NCBI RefSeq assembly: GCF_040112705.1
Contig: NZ_CP157804.1
Coordinates: 2,970,001-3,034,000 of the forward strand
Direction: 5' to 3'
Source: Flagellimonas sp. MMG031
Lineage (GTDB): Bacteria; Bacteroidota; Bacteroidia; Flavobacteriales; Flavobacteriaceae
Length of the DNA stretch: 64,000 nt
A program made the translations under genes and the position numbers. Positions 9,374 to 17,928 of this stretch are shown here, piece after piece (position 1 is the first letter of the stretch; the number at the start of each line of letters is the position of its first letter). The notes beneath the pieces are model-generated. The model made no database searches. It was not told where the DNA came from and saw nothing but the letters and a program-made list of their open reading frames with translations.

Positions 9374-9910
9374 AATGACAAAGAACCCTATTCGTGCTAA
9401 TTCGTGAAATTAGTGTCAACTACCTACTAACCCGCAATGCGAAACACGCAACTCCCAATTTCGGTCTTCGGACTTCCAACTGCCCAACACATCAAGTCTA
9501 TTTTCCATCATCTTTTCCCTACTGATTCTTGGCTCTTGGTTCTTAACACCCCACTGAACAAGGTTCTCAATACATTTTTTGCCTCTTTTTTTCAAAAACC
9601 GCCAAAAAACACTCGAACTGACAAACTTTTTACAAAACCTTCAATTTCAACTGGCCACTAACTCGCAACTTCCGACTCCGGACTCCCGACTTCGGACTTC
9701 CGGTAGCCCATCAAACCAAGTCTATTTTCTATGGTCTTTTCTTTCCTGAGTCTTGACTCTTGTTTCCAGTAAAGAATTCTCGACTGCCCCCTCGGCTCAT
9801 TTCGACTTCCTGCCCGTCCGGCAGGCGGGCGCTCAATGACCTTCGCTCAGGGTTACAGCTCGAAATGACATCTTAACTCCGAACTCATAACTCTCGACTG
9901 TCTAAAATCC
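9374..9910. repeat. long degenerate direct repeat, copy 1
   Basis: Matches the block at 11919-12460 in the same orientation and order. The first 57 bases (9374-9430) are identical to 11919-11975. Shared later landmarks include the AACAAGGTTCTC...ATACATTTTTTGCCTC stretch, a CCGCCAAAAAACACTCGAACTGAC segment, CATCAAACCAAGTCTATTTT, and CTTGACTCTTGTTTCCAGTA. Short CTTCGG-type heptamers separate the landmarks. At 9809-9825 there is a perfect CCTGCC/GGCAGG hairpin. No gene is recognisable. Confidence 0.75.
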
Positions 9911-9945
9911 CATTTCCCACCCCTAAAATCCATATGCTCAAAAAA

Positions 9946-10008
9946 ATCCGTCAGATCAAACAGGGCATTCGTCAGATCGTAGCCTGCATCCGTCAGATCG
10001 TAGCCTTG
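9946..10008. repeat. 21-bp tandem repeat, three units
   Basis: Three adjacent 21-bp units begin at 9946, 9967 and 9988 and share the core CGTCAGATC. The reverse complement of the first unit closely resembles the unit of a second array at 22138-22200. The array ends 56 bases before the start codon of the surface lipoprotein gene. Confidence 0.8.
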
Positions 10009-10064
10009 GCGTGAGCTTATACAATGTAATTTGGCCGCCTAATAAATTTTTAAACAGTTTTACA

Positions 10065-11495
10065 ATGAAAAGAATTTCAAAAATTTCAGTCTTAATGCTC
10101 GCAACATTTGCGTTGATATATACGACATCATGTAGCAAAGATGACGAGCCGACACCTTCACCACTAAACAACGAAAATCCTATTGGAAATCCAGACAATA
10201 CGGATAGTGGCAATTCCAATCAACCCCCTACAGCCAATGCGCAAAAGTTTGAGGTGGCCGAAGATGCGGTCGCAGGCGACGTAATTGGTGTAGTAGAAGC
10301 CGAAGATCTTGAGGGTAACCCCCTTACCTACAGCTTGGTAGAAGATGCCAGCGAACTTTTCCTAGTCGCAGAAAATGGTGAGATTACCTTGGCCGAAGGC
10401 AAGAGTCTAGACTTTGAGACCACTATTGGTTATAGTCTCACACTCCATGTAAGCGACGGCATCAACGAACCTGTTGAATTTACGGTTAACATTAAGGTGG
10501 TTAATGTGATAGAGAACCTTTTTGAGGATCCTGAATCATTTATTCTAAAGTTTGAGGTTACTGCTGGGCAAGCTTTGACTATTGGAACTAATTCTGAGTT
10601 TGAATACGACTACACCATAGATTGGGGCGATGGTTCTGATGAAGAAACCCTTACTCTCCAAAATCCAACGCACGAATATCTTAATGAAGATATTTATTTG
10701 GTCGCTATCAAGGGTAACTTTCCGGCATTAAAGATGTATCAAGATGCTCAAGATGGCCTTCAAGACAGCAGGGATGCCTTGGTTGATGTGGTACAGTGGG
10801 GTGCACAAAAATGGCAGTCTATGCAAAATGCTTTTAAAAACTGTCAGAATATAGTTGAGTTTAGCGCCACAGATCAACCAGATTGGTCAGAGACTACAAA
10901 TATGAGTTCCATGTTCTTAGGTGCAGTAAATTTTAATGGAGCAATTGGCAATTGGGTTACCAACAATGTTACTGATATGTCTTCTATGTTTCTTGGAGCT
11001 ACTAGTTTCAATCAAGATATCGGAAATTGGGCAACAAATAGTGTAACTTCTATGGTTTACATGTTTGGACAAACAGAGGTGTTTAATCAAGATTTAAGCA
11101 AATGGGTCACAAGTAAGGTTACCGATATGGGAAGTATGTTTGAGGAAGCAAAAGCTTTCAATCAAGATATTAGTGGTTGGGATGTAAGCAATGTCACTGA
11201 TATGAGTTATATGTTTGACAAAGCGGCTGCTTTTGACCAAAATTTAGGTGCGTGGGAAATAGCCAGTGTCACTCAAATGGAAAATATGTTGGATAACACC
11301 AACTTAAGTACAGAAAATGTAAATGCCACATTAGTTGGATGGGAAGAGTTTGTTAGCAATAACGACGGTCCTAAAGATATTAAGTTAGGAATGGCATCCC
11401 TTGAAGCGTGTGGTGAAGGTTACCTTTCAAAAGTTGTTTTGGAGAATTTTAATGGATGGATCATTAATGTTGGATCATCGATTGAATGTCCTTAA
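10065..11495 (+). CDS. surface lipoprotein with cadherin-like domain and DUF285 (BspA-type) repeats
   Basis: 476 residues starting at MKRISKISVL; the lipobox TTSC gives Cys23. Order: Asp/Glu-rich linker, a cadherin-like domain (about 47-150, with VAEDAVAGDVIGVVEAEDLEG and LDFETTIGYSLTLHVSDG), a PKD-like segment (about 165-225, with IDWGDGSDE) and about five DUF285 repeats (about 265-420) such as NVTDMSYMFDKAAAFDQNLG. DUF285 repeats occur in BspA-type adhesion proteins and mycoplasma surface proteins. The gene sits alone between two large repeat blocks, which suggests acquisition or recombination. No partner gene is adjacent. Confidence 0.85.
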   Translation: MKRISKISVLMLATFALIYTTSCSKDDEPTPSPLNNENPIGNPDNTDSGNSNQPPTANAQKFEVAEDAVAGDVIGVVEAEDLEGNPLTYSLVEDASELFLVAENGEITLAEGKSLDFETTIGYSLTLHVSDGINEPVEFTVNIKVVNVIENLFEDPESFILKFEVTAGQALTIGTNSEFEYDYTIDWGDGSDEETLTLQNPTHEYLNEDIYLVAIKGNFPALKMYQDAQDGLQDSRDALVDVVQWGAQKWQSMQNAFKNCQNIVEFSATDQPDWSETTNMSSMFLGAVNFNGAIGNWVTNNVTDMSSMFLGATSFNQDIGNWATNSVTSMVYMFGQTEVFNQDLSKWVTSKVTDMGSMFEEAKAFNQDISGWDVSNVTDMSYMFDKAAAFDQNLGAWEIASVTQMENMLDNTNLSTENVNATLVGWEEFVSNNDGPKDIKLGMASLEACGEGYLSKVVLENFNGWIINVGSSIECP

Positions 11496-11918
11496 AACCT
11501 ATCTAATAACGATTTTGTCCATTTCTGATTAAGGACATAAAGAGCCACTGGCGACTTTCGGGTTTCCGGTGGTTTTTGCATTCTATACCTGATGCGGAAT
11601 CCATTTTTGTGGGATGCTGAAACCAGTTCAGCATGAAGGCAATAAGTCATTTCGATATGAGATGCAATGCATCGATTGAGAAATCTCTTTGAAAAACTCA
11701 AGATCAAATTCAAGTTCAAACTCAATGGACAAGTTCAAGGTTGAGGGTTGAAGGTTGAAAAGTGATTTTTTGGTGATTTTCGGCAAGCCGAATCGGCATG
11801 GCTATTTTTTTTTTGATGGCTCAACTGGAAACTGCCCACTCACAACTCGCAACACGAAACACGCAACGCTAGACTTCGGACTTCCGACGTCCATCAAAGA
11901 TTTCTCGACTGCGCTCGA
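11496..11918. other. gene-free repetitive spacer
   Basis: No gene is visible. It contains a TGCTGAAACCAGTTCAGCA hairpin at about 11615-11633 and CTTCGGACTTCCGACG-type short repeats near 11873. Confidence 0.5.
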
Positions 11919-12460
11919 AATGACAAAGAACCCTATTCGTGCTAATTCGTGAAATTAGTGTCAACTACCTACTAATACGCAATACGAAACACGCAACTCT
12001 AAACTCACAACTCCCAACTTCGGTCTTCGGACTCCCAATAGATTCCTCACTTCGTTTCGAAATGACATCTTAACTCCTGTCTTTCGACTTCGGTCTTCGG
12101 TCTTCGGTCTTCCAACTGCCCATCAAACCAAGTCTATTTTCCATCGTCTTTTTTCTCCTGGGTCCTGGTTCTTGGTTCTTGGCTCCCCACTGAACAAGGT
12201 TCTCGATACATTTTTTGCCTCTTTTTTTTGCAAAAAACCGCCAAAAAACACTCGAACTGACCCCCTATCTTACAAGACCATCAACTGCATACTGCCAACT
12301 GAATCCTGACTTCGGACTTCGGTCTTCGGACTTCCACCTGCCCATCAAACCAAGTCTATTTTCTATCTTCTTTCCTCTCCTGAATTTGATTCTTGACTCT
12401 TGTTTCCAGTAAAGATTTCTCGACTGCGCTCGAAATGACATCATAAATCCTGACTCCCGA
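11919..12460. repeat. long degenerate direct repeat, copy 2
   Basis: Second copy of the block at 9374-9910. It begins with the same 57 bases (11919-11975), then carries the same ordered landmarks. It holds its own expansion of the heptamer CTTCGGT at 12088-12111, where copy 1 has a single degenerate unit. It contains the dispersed motif CTCGACTGCGCTCGAAATGA at 12419. Confidence 0.75.
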
Positions 12461-12504
12461 CTTCGGACTACTACCCAAAAATCGTAACTCCTGTCTCCTA
12501 AAGA

Positions 12505-13305
12505 TTAAAACCGATTGTCACCATCCAAAAGGTCACCCAATCCACCCAAGATACTGCCTTCACCTTTGTCTTTTCCACCTCCTCTTGGTGCAGCGGCCCA
12601 AACACGGCTGGCCAACCTGCTAAATGGTAGGGATTGAACATAAACGGTTCCAGGACCTCTAAGTGTAGCAAAGAAGAGCCCTTCACCACCAAATACGGTA
12701 TTTCGGATGCCGCCCACAAATTCAATGTCGTAGTCCACGGTCTGGGAAAAACCAACAATACAGCCCGTATCCACACGTAAGGTCTCCCCTGCTGCCAAGG
12801 TCTTTTTTGCCATGGTACCGCCGGCGTGTACAAACGCCATTCCATCACCCTCCAGTTTCTGCATGATAAAGCCCTCACCGCCAAAAAAGCCACGTCCCAA
12901 ACGTTTGGAGAACTCAATCCCTACCGAAACACCTTTGGCGGCGCAGAGAAAAGCATCTTTTTGGCAAATGAATTTCCCGCCTTTTTCGGATAGGTCGATG
13001 GGCACGATTTTTCCAGGATAGGGCGAGGCAAAACTCACCTTCTTTTTTCCTTGGCCTATATTGAGGAAAGCCGTCATAAACAGACTTTCGCCGGTAAGCA
13101 AGCGTTTACCCGCGGAAAAGAGTTTACCCAAAACCCCGGTATCTTGATTGGATCCATCGCCAAAAATGGTATCCATTTTAATGTCTTGGTCCATCATCAT
13201 AAAACTGCCCGCTTCGGCCACAACAGCTTCTTGGGGGTCCAATTCTATTTCCACATATTGCATTTCTTCGCCGTAAATGTGGTAGTCTATTTCGTGTGCG
13301 TTCAT
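12505..13305 (-). CDS. AIM24 / TIGR00266 family protein
   Basis: 266 residues. The sequence begins [20 protein letters not shown] and has the glycine-rich beta-roll pattern of TIGR00266/AIM24 proteins ([51 protein letters not shown]). The C terminus is Gly/Lys-rich. Eukaryotic AIM24 supports mitochondrial membrane organisation; bacterial members have no settled function. Its 5' leader contains a 54-bp element almost identical to the one before the DUF2807 gene at 17099. The DUF4442 gene lies 168 bases upstream on the same strand. Confidence 0.85.
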   Translation of the reverse strand: MNAHEIDYHIYGEEMQYVEIELDPQEAVVAEAGSFMMMDQDIKMDTIFGDGSNQDTGVLGKLFSAGKRLLTGESLFMTAFLNIGQGKKKVSFASPYPGKIVPIDLSEKGGKFICQKDAFLCAAKGVSVGIEFSKRLGRGFFGGEGFIMQKLEGDGMAFVHAGGTMAKKTLAAGETLRVDTGCIVGFSQTVDYDIEFVGGIRNTVFGGEGLFFATLRGPGTVYVQSLPFSRLASRVWAAAPRGGGKDKGEGSILGGLGDLLDGDNRF

Positions 13306-13312
13306 TTTTTGA

Positions 13313-13366
13313 TTGTTTTTTTATACTCAGCTTGACTGAGTATCTCTCAGTTTGACTGGGTATCTT
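13313..13366 (-). promoter_or_regulatory. 54-bp 5' leader element with 20-bp tandem repeat, copy A
   Basis: Read on the minus strand it holds two adjacent 20-bp units, AGATACCCAGTCAAACTGAG and AGATACTCAGTCAAGCTGAG, then TATAAAAAAACAA, ending 7 bases before the AIM24 start codon. It matches 17040-17093 at 49 of 54 positions, with five transitions only. It may be an operator, an mRNA leader motif or a mobile repeat. Confidence 0.7.
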
Positions 13367-13473
13367 GTTGTTCTGTTTATTTGTTGATTTGTTAGTGGTT
13401 TTGTTACATTCAATAAAAAATCCTTTCACCATTAATGAAAGTTTGACCTTTAAGCATTCAGCCTTTACCCCTG

Positions 13474-13929
13474 TTACGCCTTCACCTTGACGGTCCACTC
13501 AAAATGAAAAGTAGACACGGCTACCCCATCTTGGTTTACGCCCACAGCTTTCATCCAGCATGTTTGGCCCTCTCCTGTTTCTACGGTTTTTTTTATCGCA
13601 TCGGCAATCTTTTCGCCATCCTCGCAAGTAAAATTGATGCGCCCCGTAGCTTTTTTGGTAAAGGTGGCTTTGTTATTCGCTACGAGCATGGAAACTTTTT
13701 TGCCGCTCTTCTGGATTTCGTTCATCACCAATGCGCCTGTACTCAGCTCGGCAGCCATGCCTTGAACGGCCCAAAACATGGATTTAAACGGATTTTGATT
13801 GATCCATTTATGCTTTACCGTAGTTGTAGCCTTTTTTTCGTCAATATATTTTAGACGCACTCCGCACCACCATGCCGAGGGGAGCTTCATAAATGTGAAC
13901 ATATTGATTTTACTGGGTGTCAGTGCCAT
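13474..13929 (-). CDS. DUF4442 domain-containing (hotdog-fold) protein
   Basis: 151 residues. The pattern PSAWWCGVRLKYIDEKKATTTVKHKWINQNPFKSMFWAVQGMAAELSTG is the DUF4442 signature, a hotdog thioesterase-like fold (note NPFKSMFWAVQGMAAE). Members may hydrolyse acyl thioesters, but no substrate is known. No signal peptide is visible. It is the probable first gene of a minus-strand unit with AIM24. Confidence 0.8.
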   Translation of the reverse strand: MALTPSKINMFTFMKLPSAWWCGVRLKYIDEKKATTTVKHKWINQNPFKSMFWAVQGMAAELSTGALVMNEIQKSGKKVSMLVANNKATFTKKATGRINFTCEDGEKIADAIKKTVETGEGQTCWMKAVGVNQDGVAVSTFHFEWTVKVKA

Positions 13930-14012
13930 ATCCTTGATTTATGTCAGCCTAAAAATAGGTAAAAAGAAATTATCTATTACTGTTAATTATATGTTAAATT
14001 ATAGTACTTTGT

Positions 14013-14045
14013 TTTGCATAGTACCATCTTTTGGATATATATTTG
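14013..14045 (+). promoter_or_regulatory. Bacteroidota-type promoter for the DUF4870 gene
   Basis: TTG at 14014-14016, 21 bases, then TATATTTG at 14038-14045. This matches the TTG-N19-21-TAnnTTTG consensus of the flavobacterial housekeeping sigma factor. It lies 53 bases before the start codon. Confidence 0.6.
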
Positions 14046-14098
14046 CATCGTAAGCTAATAGGTTAACCCTTTTACAATCAAAAAACAGCAATCAAAAA

Positions 14099-14581
14099 AT
14101 GGCAACTACTATCACCAAACACGAACGAAATTTATCCGCGATCATCCACGCGTCCATGTTCTCGAAGTACTTTATCCCGTTTGGGAATTTTATACTTCCG
14201 TTGATCTTGTGGACCGCCAACAAAAAAGAGCACGCGTTTGTCGATTACAACGGCAAACAGGCGCTCAACTTTCAGATTAGTATGTTGCTTTACTCCATCG
14301 TGGCAGGTTTGGTCACCATTCCGTTTTTTATCGGGTTTTGGCCAGACTTGTTCGATTGGAACTTTTTCGGGTTCCACGGGTTGAGCGACCTTAACAACCT
14401 AAATATTCATTTCGATAGTGACGATTTTAGGTTTGGGAGACTGATTTGGCCCGTAGGCATATCCGGTTTTTTACAAGTGGCCTTGGCCGTGGTGAACATC
14501 GTATTTACCATCTTGGCCACGATACGAACCAACGAAGGGGAATATTTTAAATATCCATTTACCATAAAATTTATCAAATAA
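14099..14581 (+). CDS. DUF4870 domain-containing membrane protein
   Basis: 160 residues. The family signature is present: NLSAIIHASMFSKYFIPFGNF, ILPLILWTANKKEHAFVDYNG and KQALNFQISMLLY. About three to four membrane segments are predicted. DUF4870 (Tic20-like) proteins are common in Bacteroidota next to PspC, PadR and DUF2807 genes, as here. The function is unknown. Confidence 0.85.
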   Translation: MATTITKHERNLSAIIHASMFSKYFIPFGNFILPLILWTANKKEHAFVDYNGKQALNFQISMLLYSIVAGLVTIPFFIGFWPDLFDWNFFGFHGLSDLNNLNIHFDSDDFRFGRLIWPVGISGFLQVALAVVNIVFTILATIRTNEGEYFKYPFTIKFIK

Positions 14582-14727
14582 CATAGGAGCTTCATCACCT
14601 CCAAAGCATTCATCATCGATCAAAGAAAAAGGAGTTTAATCACTAGCCCTGAGCGAGTTTATGCTGAGCGTAGTCGAAGCAAAGGGTCAATCAAAAAACG
14701 AAAGAAACAATCATCAATCAAAGGACC

Positions 14728-14769
14728 GTTTCCACTCCCCTGCCCAATTCAGGGGAATGGAGTGGAAAC
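14728..14769. repeat. long near-perfect hairpin upstream of the PadR operon
   Basis: Outer arms GTTTCCACTCC / GGAGTGGAAAC are perfect and inner arms CCCCTG / CAGGGG continue the stem, with one AAT bulge and a 7-base loop. No T run follows on the + strand, so it is not a classic terminator. It lies 86 bases before the PadR start. Confidence 0.75.
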
Positions 14770-14854
14770 GAAACCAAACCAAGTTTGGAGAACAAGAAAA
14801 AACTGTTAATCAGATGCCGAACCCAGTTCAGCATAAATTTAGAACCATGAAATT

Positions 14855-15184
14855 ATGAACATAGAAAACACAAAAGCACAAATGCGCAAGGGGGTTCTGG
14901 AGTATTGCATCTTGTCCATTTTAAAGGATGACGACAAGTATGCCTCAGAAATTCTGGAAGCCTTGAAAGACGCAAAGATGTTAGTAGTGGAAGGTACCAT
15001 ATACCCTTTGCTCACAAGGCTAAAGAACGCGGGACTGCTCAACTACCGTTGGGAAGAATCCACATCGGGACCTCCCCGCAAGTATTACGCGCTCACCGAA
15101 ACAGGGCAGTTGTTCCTCAACGAGCTCAACGGCACCTGGGATGAACTTAGAAATGCAGTCAATCTGGTAACCAACACAAAATAG
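14855..15184 (+). CDS. PadR family transcriptional regulator
   Basis: 109 residues covering one PadR winged-helix domain: RKGVLEYCILSILKDDDKYASEI (helices 1-2), VVEGTIYPLLTRLKNAGLL (recognition helix) and GPPRKYYALTETG (wing). PadR regulators are usually repressors released by ligands. It starts a three-gene unit with the PspC gene 9 bases downstream and the DUF2807 gene, which it most likely controls. Confidence 0.9.
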   Translation: MNIENTKAQMRKGVLEYCILSILKDDDKYASEILEALKDAKMLVVEGTIYPLLTRLKNAGLLNYRWEESTSGPPRKYYALTETGQLFLNELNGTWDELRNAVNLVTNTK

Positions 15185-15193
15185 AATCAAAAA

Positions 15194-16930
15194 ATGAACA
15201 AGACAGTAAATATAAATTTAGCAAATACGCTTTTCCATATCGACGACGACGCGTATAACAAGCTGAGACGGTACCTGGAGTCCATAAAGCGCTCCTTTTC
15301 CGGTACCAAGGGCAGCGACGAGATCATTGCCGATATCGAGGCCAGGATCGCCGAACTCTTTCTCGAAAAAATGGAAAACGAACGCCAAGTGATCACCAAC
15401 AAAGAGGTAGATCAGGTAATTGATGTAATGGGACAACCCGAAGATTACATGGTGGACGAGGACATTTTTGAGGACGAACCCAAAAAGAGCTACGCACAAC
15501 CCGTAACCCGGGCCAAAAAATTGTACCGCGACATCGACCATAAATATATTGGTGGTGTTTGTGCCGGTTTGGAACATTATTTGGGCATCGATGCCCTCTG
15601 GGTAAGGCTAATCTTTATCCTACTGGCCGTATTTACCAGTGGTTTTGGGCTCATCGCCTATATCCTTTTATGGATTTTGGTTCCCGAGGCCGCCACTACC
15701 TCCCAAAAATTGGACATGCGGGGGGAGCCCGTCAACATCAGCAATATAGAACGCAAAGTTAAAGAGGGGTTTGATGATGTTGCAGACAAAGTAAAAAACG
15801 TTGACTACGAAAAAGTGGGCAACAAGGTCAAAAGCGGCTCCAAGACCTTTTTCGATACCATCGGGGACATTATCCTGTTCCTGTTCAAGGTATTTGGCAA
15901 GTTCATAGGCATATTGTTGATTATTATCGGGGCATCCACTCTGGTAGGCTTGTTCTTCGGATTGTTTACAGTAGGTATGTTCGATGCCGTAAATGTACCA
16001 GGTGTAGATTTTTACGAAATCGTGAACACCTCTGGTGCGCCGGTTTGGTTGGTATCCATCCTGTTGTTTTTCGCCGTGGGCATTCCGTTCTTCTTCGTTC
16101 TATATCTAGGTTTGAAGATTTTGGTGAACAACCTGAAATCCATCGGAAATATTGCCAAATTCGCTTTGTTGGGTCTCTGGCTGATTTCCGTGGGCACCTT
16201 GATTGTGTTCGGCATACGGCAAGCTGCTGAGTTCTCGTACACCGGAAGTGTAAACGAAAGAACAGAACTGGCTTTCGAAATACCCTCCGATACCTTGATG
16301 ATCACCATGAAGGACGGTTTTAGGGAATACGACCGGGAAGATATCCATTTTGGCCGAATGACCTTTGGATATGACGACAACGACAATCGGATTTTGATAT
16401 CGGACGAAGTGGATATCAAAATACGAAGGGCCGAAAGTGACTCCATCAGCATCAACATTCGAAAAGATGCCGATGGAAACTCCACCTTGGCCGCGAGGGA
16501 CCGAGCCAAAAACATCTCCTACGGGTATAGCCTAACTGGCAACGAGATCCTACTGGACAAGTATTTGACCACGGAAACAGCCAACAAGGCAAGAAATCAA
16601 GAGGTGACCGTTACCATTTATGTTCCAGAGGGGAAGACCGTTTATTTCGACGACAACACCAGCCGCTATATCGGCAGGGGAATCGATAACGACCAAGGCT
16701 ACTACCGAAGTGGTATTGCAGGCCAATACTGGTTGATGGATGACGACGGAGAGTTGCAATGCTTGGATTGCCCCGAAGATGATGACGATGAGGATAGAAA
16801 CGGCAAGGGCAAGATCATTATCAACGAAGATGGTATCGATATCGACATTAAGGACGACCAAGATTCCTTTGAAATGAAGATCAATGAAGACGGCGTAAAA
16901 GTGAAGGCTAACGAAAAAAGTAACAATTGA
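15194..16930 (+). CDS. PspC domain-containing membrane protein
   Basis: 578 residues. The soluble N-terminal part (1-105) is rich in charged helices (DEIIADIEARIAELFLEKM). The PspC domain covers about 107-166 (YIGGVCAGLEHYLGIDALWVRLIF, then ILLWILVPE) with its membrane helix. Further membrane segments lie at about 225-260, 285-310 and 325-350. A long beta-rich, acidic C-terminal part ends with an Asp/Glu-rich stretch. PspC proteins sense or signal envelope stress. The order PadR > PspC > DUF2807 is a common one in Bacteroidota. Confidence 0.88.
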   Translation: MNKTVNINLANTLFHIDDDAYNKLRRYLESIKRSFSGTKGSDEIIADIEARIAELFLEKMENERQVITNKEVDQVIDVMGQPEDYMVDEDIFEDEPKKSYAQPVTRAKKLYRDIDHKYIGGVCAGLEHYLGIDALWVRLIFILLAVFTSGFGLIAYILLWILVPEAATTSQKLDMRGEPVNISNIERKVKEGFDDVADKVKNVDYEKVGNKVKSGSKTFFDTIGDIILFLFKVFGKFIGILLIIIGASTLVGLFFGLFTVGMFDAVNVPGVDFYEIVNTSGAPVWLVSILLFFAVGIPFFFVLYLGLKILVNNLKSIGNIAKFALLGLWLISVGTLIVFGIRQAAEFSYTGSVNERTELAFEIPSDTLMITMKDGFREYDREDIHFGRMTFGYDDNDNRILISDEVDIKIRRAESDSISINIRKDADGNSTLAARDRAKNISYGYSLTGNEILLDKYLTTETANKARNQEVTVTIYVPEGKTVYFDDNTSRYIGRGIDNDQGYYRSGIAGQYWLMDDDGELQCLDCPEDDDDEDRNGKGKIIINEDGIDIDIKDDQDSFEMKINEDGVKVKANEKSNN

Positions 16931-17039
16931 GTCGCTTATTTCGTCAATTCAGTAGATTTAAATACCAAAATAAAGCACATAATCAGACATTTACACTGAA
17001 TTTGTTTCAGTAATTTTAAAATCAATCTCAACATCAATC

Positions 17040-17093
17040 AAGATGCCCAGTCAAGCTAAGAGATACCCAGTCAAGCTGAGCATAAAAAAACAA
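17040..17093 (+). promoter_or_regulatory. 54-bp 5' leader element with 20-bp tandem repeat, copy B
   Basis: Two adjacent 20-bp units (17041-17060 and 17061-17080) precede CATAAAAAAACAA and the start codon at 17099. It is the + strand counterpart of 13313-13366, with 49 of 54 positions identical. Both copies hold the same place relative to the gene they precede. Confidence 0.7.
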
Positions 17094-17098
17094 CAATC

Positions 17099-17821
17099 AT
17101 GACAACACTAGCAAGATTAGCAATCGCCGCACTACTATCCCTCTTCGCATCCTCCTGCATGATGGATGTGAATTTTGGCAATGGAAAAACCGGAAACGGT
17201 GAAATCGTGGAAGAAAGCCGCGATGTAAAGGAAGACTTTGACGTGGTGTCCGCCTCGGAGGGCATAGATGTATTTGTTACCCAAGGTTCCGAATTCAACA
17301 TCACCGTGGAGGCCGACGAGAACATTATCGACCTTATCGGAACCGACATCAAAGATGGAAGATTACGGATCCATGCTATCGAAAACATTGGCAGGGCCAC
17401 CAAAAACGTTTACGTAACCTTACCGGAAATCACGGCTTTGGAGAGTTCCAGTGGAGCCGACCTTATCGCACAAAATGTAGTTAAGGCCCAGAATATTGAA
17501 CTGGATGCCAGTAGCGGTTCCGATTTGCACGTAGAGCTGGTTGCCGGAGAAGTTTCTGCCGATGCCAGTAGCGGCGCCGATATCAAAATATCAGGTCAGG
17601 CAGATGCTCTTTTTGCCGATGCCAGCAGTGGTTCCGATATTAAGGCGCAGGACCTTATGGTAAAAAGGTGCAATGCAGATGCCAGTAGCGGTTCCGACAT
17701 TTCGGTAAACGTTTCAGAATCCCTAGTGGCCGATGCCAGCAGTGGAGCAGACATTCGGTATACTGGTGATGCCAGTGTACAGACCAAAAAATCCGTCTCT
17801 GGAAGCGTGAGCAAATATTAA
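17099..17821 (+). CDS. DUF2807 head 'GIN' domain lipoprotein
   Basis: 240 residues. A lipoprotein signal (LLSLFASSC, Cys at about residue 18) precedes a DUF2807 domain, a putative auto-transporter adhesin head with a beta-solenoid made of short repeats. The repeat DASSG(S/A)D occurs five times between about residues 136 and 223, and its coding DNA is repeated too (GATGCCAGTAGCGGTTCCGA-like units). Cell-surface or periplasmic, likely structural. Last gene of the PadR-PspC unit, with its own 168-base leader; a strong terminator follows. Confidence 0.87.
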   Translation: MTTLARLAIAALLSLFASSCMMDVNFGNGKTGNGEIVEESRDVKEDFDVVSASEGIDVFVTQGSEFNITVEADENIIDLIGTDIKDGRLRIHAIENIGRATKNVYVTLPEITALESSSGADLIAQNVVKAQNIELDASSGSDLHVELVAGEVSADASSGADIKISGQADALFADASSGSDIKAQDLMVKRCNADASSGSDISVNVSESLVADASSGADIRYTGDASVQTKKSVSGSVSKY

Positions 17822-17845
17822 TCCAATTCCCTTTAAATATGCAAA

Positions 17846-17875
17846 GGCCCGCCGAGTTTTCGGTGGGCTTTTGTC
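17846..17875 (+). terminator. rho-independent terminator after the DUF2807 gene
   Basis: Stem GCCCGCCG / CGGTGGGC with an AGTTTT loop, followed by TTTTGTCTTT. It begins 25 bases after the DUF2807 stop, inside a spurious N-terminal extension of the next gene, which supports the later start at 17929. Confidence 0.85.
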
Positions 17876-17928
17876 TTTATTATGTTTGGGTGAAGTCCTA
17901 TCTTAGCAAGACGCAATACAAACCACCT

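Noticed and set aside
9430..9661. Short ORFs inside the repeat blocks (also 11755-11952 and 12215-12412)
   Set aside because: They follow the repeat units, differ between copies and have no protein features.
9169..12460. Possible CRISPR array in the heptamer-rich island
   Set aside because: Repeats are 7 bp or long and degenerate, with no constant-length spacers and no cas genes in the window.
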